This document shows positions 22,969 to 31,199 of a DNA stretch of 64,000 bases, in pieces; the stretch's first letter is position 1, and each line of letters begins with the position of its first letter. The notes beneath the pieces are model-generated. The model ran no database searches. It saw nothing but the letters and a program-made list of their open reading frames with translations, and was not told the origin of the DNA. The DNA comes from Arthrobacter oryzae (GTDB lineage: Bacteria; Actinomycetota; Actinomycetes; Actinomycetales; Micrococcaceae). A program made the position numbers and the translations under genes. The stretch covers positions 2,170,001-2,234,000 of the forward strand of contig NZ_CP132204.1 of the NCBI RefSeq assembly GCF_030718995.1, written 5' to 3'.

Positions 22969-25900
22969 ATGTCCACAAGGTTAGTTGCAGGCTTTACCGC
23001 GGCCGCCCTGGGCCTTGGCGTCCTGGGTGCCGGCTCTGTCCTCACCCCGGCCATGCTGGCCTCACCCGCCCAGGCCGTCCCACCAACAGCTCCGATCACG
23101 CTGGGCAGCACCACCAGCCCCTTGCCGGACACGGTGCCGGTCAGCGGAAGCTGGACCCGGACGTCCGACGGCGGGCAGACCGCCGTCGCTCCCGCGGACC
23201 ACAACGCCGCCGCCATCAGCGAACAGCGCATCGACGGCACTGCAAGGTACACCGCGGACGTCACCGTGGACTCCGGCAGCCCCTACGCCGTGGGGGCGCT
23301 GGTGTTCCGCGGCGCGGCCGATGCCAGCAGCGGCTACGCAGCCACCATCGATCCGAACCTGGACCGGGTCCGGCTCTTCGACCTGGCCACGGGGGAGGAC
23401 GTGGCGCCGCCGGTCCCCGTGCCGCTGGACACGGGAAGAGCGTACTCCGTGGACATCCACGTGGACGGTGCGCGGATCTACGTGGCAGTGGACGGCGTTG
23501 CCCGAATCGACACCTCGGACCAGCGGTACCAGGGCGGCCACGTGGGCCTGCACGCCTACAACGGCTCGGTGAGCTTCAGCCAGCCCCGGGTCCGCACCGT
23601 CGACGCCAACGTCAGCGGCTGGCAGGCGGACGGGACCGGGTGGACCGCCACGGCCACGGGCTTCCGGGGTGCTGCTCAGGATGGCGCCAACCTCAGGGCA
23701 GTCGCCACGGACCAGGCGCCCCGGGTCACGGACTTCACGGCCGACATCCAGGTGACGTCCGCGTACGCGGTGGGCGCCGTCCTGTTCCGTGCCAACGGCG
23801 CAGGAACCGCCGGGTACGCCGCCGAAGTGGACGCCAACGCCGGCAGGCTGCGGCTCTACCGGATCGAGGACAACGCCACCCTGGGCACCTACGCCACGGA
23901 CATCACCGTCAACGCGGTGTACCGGCTGCGGGTGACGGCCGACGGCGGGCAGCTCGCCGTGCACTGGCAGACCGACCTGCTGGACCCGAACGGCTTCGCC
24001 CCGGCCATCACGGCGGCGGACACAGCCCATGGCTCGGGCCACGTCGGCCTCCTCGCCTTCAACGGCACCACCCTGTTCCAGGGCATGACACTCAAGGGCC
24101 TGGACACCTCCCTGCAGGGCTGGCGCACCGCCGCGGGCAGCTGGGAACCCGACGTCCGCGGCGTTCGCGGCGCGTCGGACGGCCTGCCTGCGGGCGCGGA
24201 CGCCGCGCGTTTCGTCCCGGCGGTAGCGTCCGACGTCGTCGCGTCCCTGGACTTGGACGTCGCCGCCCCGGCAACAGCCGCCGTCGTGGTCCGGAGCGCG
24301 CCGGACGGCACCGGCGGTACCGAACTCAGGGTGGACCCGGGCGCCGGGACGGTGCTTCTGGCAGACCGCGGCACGGGAACCGTCCTCGCCAGCGGGGCCG
24401 TGCCTCCGGACAGCTTCGCGACTGGGCAGCTGAACCGCGTCCAGTTGACCGTCCGCGGGGCGCAGGCCACGGCGCTGATCAACGGCGTCCAGGCCGTCTC
24501 GGGACCCGCCGGATTCGCGGCAGGCACCGGTTTCGGGCTGCGCGCCAACGGCGGGGGTGCCTACTTCCAGAACGTCCGCGCGGACGACGTTGCGACGTAC
24601 ATGAACGGCCTCTACCAGCCTGGCTACCACTACAGCCAGAACTCCGGGAACAGCTCCGACCCCAACGGCCTGGTGTATTTCGACGGCGAATACCACCTCT
24701 TCCACCAGGACCGCGGACGCTGGGCACACGCCGTCAGCAGCGACCTGCTGCACTGGAAGCAGTTGCCCATCGCCCTGCCACATTTGGCGGCGGGTGAGTC
24801 GTGGTCCGGCTCCGCGGTAGTGGATGCCACCGATTCCAGCGGACTGTTCGACGGCGGGCAGGGGCTTGTTGCGTTCTACACGAGCTTCAACCACGATGCC
24901 CCCAACGGCAACCAGTCCGTGCGGGCGGCCTACAGCAAGGACCACGGCCGCACGTGGTCAATCGTGCAGGCCCCGCCCGTGGTGGAGAACCCGGGCGGGC
25001 CGGGCGGCAGCTGGGACTTCAGGGACCCGAAAGTCACCTGGGATGCCGCCGCCGGCAAGTGGATCATGGTAGTGGCGGGCGGTGACCACGTGCGTTTCCA
25101 CACCTCCACAGACCTCATCAACTGGACGTTCACCAGCTCGTTCGGCTACGGCGACTGGGTCCGCGGCGGGGTCTGGGAATGCCCGGACTTCTTTGAACTG
25201 CCGGTGGACGGCCAGTCGGGCATGAAACGCTGGGTGCTCTGGTGGAGCACGGGTGCCGTCAGGCCCACCAACGGCTCGTCGGCACAATACGTGACGGGGA
25301 CGTGGAACGGGACAACCTTCAGTCCGGACACCGGCCCGGAGCAGGTGCTGCAGGCCGATTCAGGCCGTGACTACTACGCAGCCATGAGCTTCTTCGGCGC
25401 TCCGGACGGTCGGCGCATCATGCTGGGCTGGATGAGCAACTGGGACTATGCCTTCAGCCCGCCCACCGGGCGCTGGAACGGGCAGTTGAGCGTCCCGCGG
25501 CAGCTCGGCCTGAAGGACATTCCGGGCTCCGGGCTCCGGCTGGCGCAGGAGCCGGTGGCCGAACTGGCCGGGCTGCGCACGTCCACGTGGCAGGCGTCGG
25601 ACATCACCGTTACGCCCGCATCAGCCAACCCGCTGGCCGCAGCCTCGGGGCGGTCCTTCGAACTGGAAGCCGAGGTGGCAATCCCGTCCTCCGGCGGTGC
25701 CTCGGCCTTCACCTTCGGGCTTCGGAAAGGACCGGCCGACGACGCATCCGGGGGCACCGCCCAGGAAACCCTGCTCCGCTACGAGGCAGGCTCCGGCGCC
25801 ATGACGCTGGACCGCGGACAATCCGGCCGGAAGGACTTCACCCGGTACTTCGCCGGAACCGGTGCGGACAACTCCGGCGCACCGTGGAGTTCCGAGACCG

Positions 25901-26709
25901 TGCCGGCTTCCGGCGGCGGCACCGAGCGGCGGGTCAGGCTGCGGGCGCTGGTGGACGCATCCTCAGTTGAACTCTTCGGCGGAAACGGCACGGCAGCCAT
26001 CACGTCCCTGGTGTTCCCGGATCCGTCCTCCACCGGGCTGTCCTTCAGCACCAGCGGCGGCAATGCCCGGCTGGTGTCCGTCAAAGTCCACCAGCTGGCG
26101 GACACCTCGCGCCTTACCGCCGCGCCGCCGTCGGGCGTCCTGCCGGCAGCTGCCGGCGCCGCACGTCACAACCTGGGTTCCTACTCCGTGGTTCCCGGAG
26201 GCCGCTGGGAAAGCACCGGGGCCGGGCTGGCCGGCACGTTCGACAAGGATTCCACTGCCATGAGCGCCGCCACGTACTCGGACGTCCGCGTGGCTGCCAC
26301 CGTACGTTTCGGCGGCGGGCCCTACGCCGGGGCCATGCGCTCCAGCGACCAGGTGCCGGGGCGCGGCTACGGCGGCGCCGGCTCGGTGCTGCTGCGTGCT
26401 TCGGACGACGGCGCCACGGCGTACTACGTCAACCTGGACCCGAACCTGCGGCTTGCCCGGATCTTCAAGCTGCAGAACGGAGTGTTCAATCCCGCCGGCA
26501 GCGTCCTGGCCAGTGTCCCGCTGCTGCTCAGCCACGGGGTCAGTTACCGGCTGGAGGTTGCGGCGGCGGGGGAGCGGCTGACCGTGAAGCTCGACGGCGC
26601 CGACATCCTGTCCGTCGATGACGCGTCACTGTCCTCCGGCAAGGTGGGAGTGAACGTCTTCGACGGCCGGGCAGCCTATCAGGATGTCCTCGTGACCAGC
26701 TCGGGATGA
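22969..26709 (+). CDS. Secreted multidomain GH32 levanase/fructanase
   Basis: 1246 residues, far longer than ordinary GH32 enzymes (about 500). Signal peptide ends near A36 (SPAQA). Three related beta-sandwich modules of about 165 residues follow (marker strands at 122 GYAATID, 282 GYAAEVD, 452 ELRVDPG, each followed by a G-x-GL/VGL...F block). Then comes the GH32 catalytic domain from about 550 with D564 in SSDPNG, R685-D686-P687, and E737 in WECPDFF, a GH32 C-terminal sandwich, and a fourth module (1075-1246, marker 1152 YYVNLDPN). The modules resemble laminin-G/DUF1080-type folds and probably bind polymer. The residue before the nucleophile is Ser instead of Asn. Expected to cut levan or inulin outside the cell. 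Confidence 0.9.
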   Translation: MSTRLVAGFTAAALGLGVLGAGSVLTPAMLASPAQAVPPTAPITLGSTTSPLPDTVPVSGSWTRTSDGGQTAVAPADHNAAAISEQRIDGTARYTADVTVDSGSPYAVGALVFRGAADASSGYAATIDPNLDRVRLFDLATGEDVAPPVPVPLDTGRAYSVDIHVDGARIYVAVDGVARIDTSDQRYQGGHVGLHAYNGSVSFSQPRVRTVDANVSGWQADGTGWTATATGFRGAAQDGANLRAVATDQAPRVTDFTADIQVTSAYAVGAVLFRANGAGTAGYAAEVDANAGRLRLYRIEDNATLGTYATDITVNAVYRLRVTADGGQLAVHWQTDLLDPNGFAPAITAADTAHGSGHVGLLAFNGTTLFQGMTLKGLDTSLQGWRTAAGSWEPDVRGVRGASDGLPAGADAARFVPAVASDVVASLDLDVAAPATAAVVVRSAPDGTGGTELRVDPGAGTVLLADRGTGTVLASGAVPPDSFATGQLNRVQLTVRGAQATALINGVQAVSGPAGFAAGTGFGLRANGGGAYFQNVRADDVATYMNGLYQPGYHYSQNSGNSSDPNGLVYFDGEYHLFHQDRGRWAHAVSSDLLHWKQLPIALPHLAAGESWSGSAVVDATDSSGLFDGGQGLVAFYTSFNHDAPNGNQSVRAAYSKDHGRTWSIVQAPPVVENPGGPGGSWDFRDPKVTWDAAAGKWIMVVAGGDHVRFHTSTDLINWTFTSSFGYGDWVRGGVWECPDFFELPVDGQSGMKRWVLWWSTGAVRPTNGSSAQYVTGTWNGTTFSPDTGPEQVLQADSGRDYYAAMSFFGAPDGRRIMLGWMSNWDYAFSPPTGRWNGQLSVPRQLGLKDIPGSGLRLAQEPVAELAGLRTSTWQASDITVTPASANPLAAASGRSFELEAEVAIPSSGGASAFTFGLRKGPADDASGGTAQETLLRYEAGSGAMTLDRGQSGRKDFTRYFAGTGADNSGAPWSSETVPASGGGTERRVRLRALVDASSVELFGGNGTAAITSLVFPDPSSTGLSFSTSGGNARLVSVKVHQLADTSRLTAAPPSGVLPAAAGAARHNLGSYSVVPGGRWESTGAGLAGTFDKDSTAMSAATYSDVRVAATVRFGGGPYAGAMRSSDQVPGRGYGGAGSVLLRASDDGATAYYVNLDPNLRLARIFKLQNGVFNPAGSVLASVPLLLSHGVSYRLEVAAAGERLTVKLDGADILSVDDASLSSGKVGVNVFDGRAAYQDVLVTSSG

Positions 26710-27107
26710 AGGGCGCGGGGCCCGCAGCGGAAGGTGAATTGCGCGTGGCCGGAGGGTGACATTTCACACTAAAGCAGATTTATGATGCAACATTTGACTC
26801 GCAGAATTGGCTGTGGCACGCGCGCGCAATGGGCAATGTAAGCGCTTGCACTTTCGGAGCGAAACTCGGTTTTCGGAGCCTCGAAACACGGTTTGATAAG
26901 CCTGCTTCAGCGTGCCAGCGTAGAAACCGGCGCAGGAAAGGAATCCTTTCCGGTCCGCCGTCCGGGGCCCTACCCAAGCCCCGTCCCCCTCGACACAAAG
27001 GCGTCCTCGATGACGCCTGCCGTGTCGTCGGGAGCGTCGGAGTATCGGGGAATGAGGGCACACGCCCGTCTTCCACGAATGGTCTCAACTCCGCGAGAAG
27101 AGCAAAA
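26710..27107 (+). promoter_or_regulatory. Control region and long leader of the levansucrase gene
   Basis: A 398-base gap without a convincing gene. TGACAT (26757-26762), an 18-base spacer and TATGAT (26781-26786) form a possible promoter. The operator at 26837 would then lie about 40 bases inside the transcript. Further on, GGAAAGGA-A-TCCTTTCC (26935-26951) is a perfect 8-bp dyad. The remaining leader is G/C-rich. Reading frames through it are open but start without ribosome sites. Confidence 0.45.
26837..26850. promoter_or_regulatory. LacI-family operator TGTAAGCGCTTGCA
   Basis: A 14-base near-palindrome with the central CG typical of LacI/CcpA-family sites. It differs in one base from the site at 33845-33858 between the divergent alpha-glucoside genes. 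This suggests that the levansucrase answers to the same regulator, possibly the LacI protein encoded at 37552. Confidence 0.65.
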
Positions 27108-28700
27108 ATGCACAAGCACCCCAATACCCCCCGGATGCTGCGGTGGCGCCCTGCCGCCGCAGCACTGGCGGCGGCCGTGGCGGCCTCCGCTTTCCTGGCA
27201 GTTCCGTCGGCCCAGGCCAACGAACCGTCGGACCCGCCCGCCACCGAAATGCCGGCACCCACCCCCGGCTTCCCGCTGCCCACCGAACACAGCCAGAAGG
27301 CCTACGACCCGGCAGCGGACTTCACCTCCAAGTGGACCCGCGCCGACGCCAAGCAGATCATGGCGCAGAGCGACTCCACGGTGGCCCCCGGCGAGAACTC
27401 CATGAGCCCGGATGTCACCATGCCGGAAATCCCCGAGGATTTCCCCACGATGAACGACGACGTCTGGGTCTGGGACACCTGGTCCCTGACGGACGAGAAC
27501 GCCAACCAGATCAGCTACAAGGGCTGGGACGTCATCTTCTCCCTGGTCGCCGACCGCAAGGCGGGCTACGGCTTCGACCAGCGCCACTGGAACGCCCGGA
27601 TCGGCTACTTCTTCCGCAAGACCAACGCCGACCCGGCCAAGGACAAGTGGAACTACGGCGGACACGTCTTCGCTGACGGCGCGTCCATCGGCAACACCGA
27701 GTGGTCCGGTTCCACCCGCCTCATGCAGGGCAACCAGGTCAACGTGTTCTACACGGCCACCACGTTCTACGACGTTGCCGAGCGCAACGCCGGCGGCGGC
27801 GGCATCGCCCCTGATGCAGCCATCGCCAAGGCGCTGGGTAAGATCCACGCCGACCAGAACGGCGTGACCTTTGACGGCTTCAAGCACACCAAGCTGCTGG
27901 AGCCGGACGGCAAGATGTACCAGACCAAGGCACAGAACCCGGGCTTCGCTTTCCGCGACCCGTACACGTTCGCTGACCCGGCCCACCCGGGCAAGACTTT
28001 CACGGTCTTCGAAGGCAACACCGGCGGCACCCGCGGCGAATACGAATGCAAGCCCGAGGACCTCGGCTACAAGGCCGGCGACCCGAACGCTGAAAGCCTC
28101 AACGAGGTCAACAGCAGCGGCGCCTACTACCAGACGGCCAACGTGGGGCTGGCAGTGGCGGACAACAAGGACCTGACCAAGTGGTCCTTCCTGCCGCCGA
28201 TCCTCTCGGCCAACTGTGTCAACGACCAGACCGAACGCCCGCAGATCTTCATCCAGAATGAAGGCGGCAAGAACAAGTACTACCTGTTCACCATCAGCCA
28301 CCAGTTCACCTACGCGGCCGGCATGCGCGGCCCGGACGGCGTCTACGGCTTCGTTGGCGACGGCGTGCGTTCGGACTACCAGCCGATGAACAACAGCGGC
28401 CTGGCCCTGGGCTCGCCCACGGACCTGAACCTTCCGTCCGAATCCCCGGAGGCACCCACTCCGAGCCAGAACGGCCGGCAGTTCCAGGCCTACTCGCACT
28501 ACGTGCAGCCGGGCGGCCTGGTGCAGTCCTTCATCGACAACGTGAACGGCGTCCGCGGCGGATCCCTCTCGCCCACGGTGAAGATCAACTTCCGCGACGG
28601 CGTGTCCCAGGTGGACCGCAGCTTCGGCAAGAACGGCCTCGGCCCGTTCGGCTACCTGCCCACCAACCTGAAGGTCGGCGGCGAGGGCCTCTACAAGTAG
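27108..28700 (+). CDS. Secreted GH68 levansucrase
   Basis: 530 residues from ATG 27108 (GAGAAGAGC lies before it), the first start that yields a signal peptide; cleavage expected after SAQA, near residue 37. The GH68 triad is clear: nucleophile D123 in VWVWDTW, transition-state stabiliser D274 in FRDPYTF, and acid/base E366 in NDQTERPQIF. The layout with WNYGGHVFADG and EWSGSTRL matches fructosyltransferases of the Gram-negative/actinobacterial branch more than Bacillus SacB. It converts sucrose to levan or oligofructans plus glucose outside the cell. It follows the levanase and carries its own long leader and operator. Inulosucrase activity cannot be excluded by sequence. Confidence 0.93.
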   Translation: MHKHPNTPRMLRWRPAAAALAAAVAASAFLAVPSAQANEPSDPPATEMPAPTPGFPLPTEHSQKAYDPAADFTSKWTRADAKQIMAQSDSTVAPGENSMSPDVTMPEIPEDFPTMNDDVWVWDTWSLTDENANQISYKGWDVIFSLVADRKAGYGFDQRHWNARIGYFFRKTNADPAKDKWNYGGHVFADGASIGNTEWSGSTRLMQGNQVNVFYTATTFYDVAERNAGGGGIAPDAAIAKALGKIHADQNGVTFDGFKHTKLLEPDGKMYQTKAQNPGFAFRDPYTFADPAHPGKTFTVFEGNTGGTRGEYECKPEDLGYKAGDPNAESLNEVNSSGAYYQTANVGLAVADNKDLTKWSFLPPILSANCVNDQTERPQIFIQNEGGKNKYYLFTISHQFTYAAGMRGPDGVYGFVGDGVRSDYQPMNNSGLALGSPTDLNLPSESPEAPTPSQNGRQFQAYSHYVQPGGLVQSFIDNVNGVRGGSLSPTVKINFRDGVSQVDRSFGKNGLGPFGYLPTNLKVGGEGLYK

Positions 28701-28752
28701 CCCTCACCGCGGAACTCACCACCCGCAGTAGCCTCAACACCCGCAAGTAAAG

Positions 28753-28791
28753 CAGGGGCGCCCGGAACTCATCCGGGCGCCCCTGTTTTTT
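28753..28791 (+). terminator. Strong rho-independent terminator after levansucrase
   Basis: A perfect 14-bp stem, CAGGGGCGCCCGGA with TCCGGGCGCCCCTG, loop ACTCA, followed by TTTTTT. It closes the fructan locus 1 region. Confidence 0.95.
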
Positions 28792-28954
28792 GTACCTCTA
28801 TATAAGGACAAATCCACAGAGGGACAAATTGCGCGATGCCGCGTGGAATCCCGCAGTCCATCCGGGCTAGACTCGCACGCCGGGGACAGAACGCCATTGC
28901 CGCCCGCGGCCGGATACGGATCGGGCGGCGCAATCTCAACCAGAAAAGTGACCT

Positions 28955-29404
28955 TTGAAAAACCTTTCACGCCCTCTGACCGCAGCCGCCCTCTTCGCCG
29001 CACTGGCACTCACCGGATGCTCCGCCCCGGAAGCCGGCAGCGCGCCGTCGTCGTCCGCCCCGGAAACAGCCGAAGCAGACGCGACGCCGAGCCCCAGCAA
29101 GAGCTCCGGCCCGTACGGGGACTTTCCGTCCGCCGCTGAGGCGTGCACCACCATCTCCGAGCAGGCCACCGGGGCTTCCCTGTTCCCGCTCTCGGCCGCG
29201 CAAGGCAAAACCGCTGAACTGGAACAGCTCAAGGCGGAGCTCAGCGAAACCGCGGAACGCGTCCCGGACGACCTCAAGGCCGACTTCGCCAACCTCAACG
29301 AGGTGGCCGTCGCAGGGCTGAGCGACCAGACAGTGTACTCCAGCGGAAAGTTCGACGCCGCCATGACACCGGTTACTGCGTGGCTCGCCGCCAACTGCGC
29401 CTAG
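28955..29404 (+). CDS. Small surface lipoprotein of unknown function
   Basis: 149 residues from TTG 28955. The lipobox ALALTGCSA places the lipidated cysteine at C22. A Ser/Pro/Ala-rich tether follows (SAPSSSAPETAEADATPSPSK), then a globular part of about 95 residues with two further cysteines (EACTTI and the C-terminal NCA) that could form a disulfide. The helical stretch TAELEQLKAELSETAERVPDDLKADFANL is amphipathic. I do not recognise a family. The gene stands alone between the levansucrase terminator and the Asp23 operon. The TTG start is chosen because it directly precedes the signal sequence; the ribosome site is weak. Confidence 0.7.
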   Translation: MKNLSRPLTAAALFAALALTGCSAPEAGSAPSSSAPETAEADATPSPSKSSGPYGDFPSAAEACTTISEQATGASLFPLSAAQGKTAELEQLKAELSETAERVPDDLKADFANLNEVAVAGLSDQTVYSSGKFDAAMTPVTAWLAANCA

Positions 29405-29492
29405 CACTTTTCGGCCCGGCGATTTTCCCTGGCGTCCGGCCGCTTGTCGCAGCCAAGGGATAGGGTGGTGTTCAAGAGAAGGGGAGTGCTTG

Positions 29493-29954
29493 ATGGAATA
29501 CCAGAATCCACATCCCGCGCCGGGGGCCCACGCTGATCCAGCCGTTGCCCTCACGGCCGGAACCGGACGAACCGTCATTTCCGAAACAGCTGTCGCCAAG
29601 GTTGCCGGCATCGCAGCCCGCGCCGTTCCGGGGGTGTATTCGCTCGGCACCGGTCCGTCCCGTGCCCTCGGAGCCATCCGGGACGCCGTCGGCAGCTCGG
29701 ACCACGCCGCCGGAGTCCACGCGGAAGTCGGCGAGACGCAGGTGGCCGTGGACATCAACCTCGTGGCTGTCTACGGGACGCCGCTGCATTCCTTGGCGGA
29801 CCAGGTCCGCGCCGCCGTCTATGCTGCCGTGGAGGAGCTCGTGGGCCTGCAGGTCATCGAGGTCAACGTGGAGATCAACGACGTCTACGTGGCGGGGCCC
29901 GCAAAGCCCGGCCTGCCCGTGGAAGCCCCGGTTCAAAGGGAGGCCCTGCAGTGA
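29493..29954 (+). CDS. Asp23/Gls24-family envelope stress protein
   Basis: 153 residues, ATG 29493 with GGGGAG six bases upstream; a TTG three bases earlier is too close to that site. The family core reads TVISETAVAKVAGIAARAVPGVYSLG, then VAVDINLVAVYGTPLHSLADQVRAAVYAAVEELVGLQVIEVNVEINDV. Asp23 of Staphylococcus is a cytoplasmic protein held at the membrane by AmaP and linked to cell-wall stress. Here it opens a five-gene operon whose last gene encodes an AmaP-like anchor. Each gene in the operon overlaps the next by four bases, so production should be balanced. Confidence 0.9.
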   Translation: MEYQNPHPAPGAHADPAVALTAGTGRTVISETAVAKVAGIAARAVPGVYSLGTGPSRALGAIRDAVGSSDHAAGVHAEVGETQVAVDINLVAVYGTPLHSLADQVRAAVYAAVEELVGLQVIEVNVEINDVYVAGPAKPGLPVEAPVQREALQ

Positions 29955-30142
29955 ACCTGACCGTGGTGGGAATAGCGGTAGGCGCCTTCGTGGCGTTTAT
30001 GTCTTTCCAGTTCGGCGTCTGGGGCTTCCTGGTCTCGCTGCTGTTCATGGGGATCGGTGCCCTTTTTGGCCGCGCTGCGGAAGGAAAGCTTGACCTGCGC
30101 AGCGTGTTCGATGCCATTACAGGCCGGCGCTCCTCCTCATGA
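29951..30142 (+). CDS. Small membrane protein (DUF2273-like)
   Basis: 63 residues. GTG start overlapping the Asp23 stop (GTGA). Two hydrophobic segments fill residues 3-45 (TVVGIAVGAFVAFMSFQFGVWGFLVSLLFMGIGALFG), and a short positively charged tail follows. The size, position and Gly-rich second helix fit DUF2273 proteins, which recur beside Asp23 and AmaP genes in Gram-positive bacteria. Function is unknown; a role in anchoring the Asp23 assembly is plausible. Confidence 0.8.
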   Translation: MNLTVVGIAVGAFVAFMSFQFGVWGFLVSLLFMGIGALFGRAAEGKLDLRSVFDAITGRRSSS

Positions 30143-30522
30143 GCAGCACGGCCGGAACCGTGGCCGGTGGCTCCGTGATGGCCGGGCACAACCGCATCAG
30201 TACGCAGGCGCTCACCAGCCTGGCACGGGCCGCCGCCGCTGAAGCGCTGGGCGTCCCGGCGCATGACGTCCGGGCTGAGTGGTCCGACGACGACGGTCTG
30301 CTGGCCCTCTCGCTGGTCCTTCCCGTCAGGATCCCGCCGCTGACCACGGTCCTGCGCGACCCTGGCCGTGTCGCCGGCTTCGGCGGGTCCATCCGGGACC
30401 GCGCCCTGGCCGCCAGACCGGTGATCCTGCACCGCGTTGCGGAACTTAGCGGGGCGCAACTGAGCCGGGTGGATATCCGGGTCAGCGGCGTCGCCATCAG
30501 CGAAGGGGGAAGGGTCCAGTGA
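30139..30522 (+). CDS. Asp23-like protein of the envelope operon
   Basis: 127 residues, ATG overlapping the previous stop (ATGA). The arrangement ISTQALTSLARAAAAEALGVP...VRAEWSDDDGLLALSLVLPVRIPP...LHRVAELSGAQLSRVDIRVSGV mirrors the helix-strand order of Asp23 domains, but identity to the first gene is low and the central part is longer. I take it as a divergent Asp23-like module; a dedicated family name is not evident. Position between the DUF2273-like and DUF6286-like genes implies a structural role in the same complex. No signal peptide or membrane helix, so cytoplasmic. Confidence 0.65.
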   Translation: MSSTAGTVAGGSVMAGHNRISTQALTSLARAAAAEALGVPAHDVRAEWSDDDGLLALSLVLPVRIPPLTTVLRDPGRVAGFGGSIRDRALAARPVILHRVAELSGAQLSRVDIRVSGVAISEGGRVQ

Positions 30523-31199
30523 ACAACGCCACCGACGTCCGCTTCAAGGGTAGCCACGCGGCGGGAAACGGCGGCTCCGGTCCTGCTGCTGGTTCCCTTT
30601 CCGGCGCGGGAACCCCGGACTCCCGGGGTGCCGGCATGCGCCGGATCCTTGACCGCGAAACCCGCTCATCCCGTGCCGCCGTGTCGGGGATCGCCGCGGT
30701 CCTCGTGATCATCCTGTGCGGATACGGGCTACTCGAAGCCGCGGTGCGCGCTATCGGCCAGCCGCCGTGGCTTATCGATCCGCAGACCGCGGCGGAACGC
30801 ATCATCGCCCTCCCGCAGGGAATGCCGCCGCTGCTGCTCGGCGTCATCGGAGCGGTGACGGCCATGGCGGGCCTGTTCTTTTTCCTCAACGCAGTGCTGC
30901 CCGGCCGCCGCGCCAGGCACCTGCTTCCGGACCGCCGCGCGGGGGTGGTGGTTGACGATGAAGTGATCGCCTCGGCCCTGGCCCGCTGTGCCCGGCTCGC
31001 CGCGAACGTCACACAGGAGCAAGTGATGGTCATCGTGGCGCAGCGCCAGGTGACCGTCAACGTGCGGCCCACCTCGGGCGTCCCAGTCAGCGAGAATGCT
31101 GTCCTGGCAGCCGTCCTCGACGAACTGCGCGAGATGGCTCCGGAACCCATGCCCGAAGTGCGCGTCAACGTGGCTGCGTCAGGGGTGATCGGAGCATGA
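30519..31199 (+). CDS. DUF6286-like membrane protein
   Basis: 226 residues, GTG overlapping the previous stop. A disordered N-terminus (about 1-45, Gly/Ser-rich) leads to two membrane helices (about 52-75 and 103-125), separated by an external stretch with PWLIDPQTAAERI. The C-terminal cytoplasmic part (about 145-226) again looks like an Asp23-type domain: VVVDDEVIASALARCARLAANVTQEQVMVIVAQRQVTVNV. This two-helix plus C-terminal domain layout is that of actinobacterial DUF6286 proteins in Asp23 operons, a relative of AmaP. It should hold the domain at the inner face of the membrane. Confidence 0.75.
   Translation: MNNATDVRFKGSHAAGNGGSGPAAGSLSGAGTPDSRGAGMRRILDRETRSSRAAVSGIAAVLVIILCGYGLLEAAVRAIGQPPWLIDPQTAAERIIALPQGMPPLLLGVIGAVTAMAGLFFFLNAVLPGRRARHLLPDRRAGVVVDDEVIASALARCARLAANVTQEQVMVIVAQRQVTVNVRPTSGVPVSENAVLAAVLDELREMAPEPMPEVRVNVAASGVIGA

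Noticed and set aside
22887..24797. 636-codon open frame overlapping the levanase in another frame
   Set aside because: Arg/Gly-rich composition and no signal or domain; the levanase frame has a signal peptide and all GH32 motifs.
26837..26850. CcpA cre site
   Set aside because: The sequence resembles cre in form, but CcpA is a Firmicutes regulator; a local LacI-family protein is more likely in an actinobacterium.
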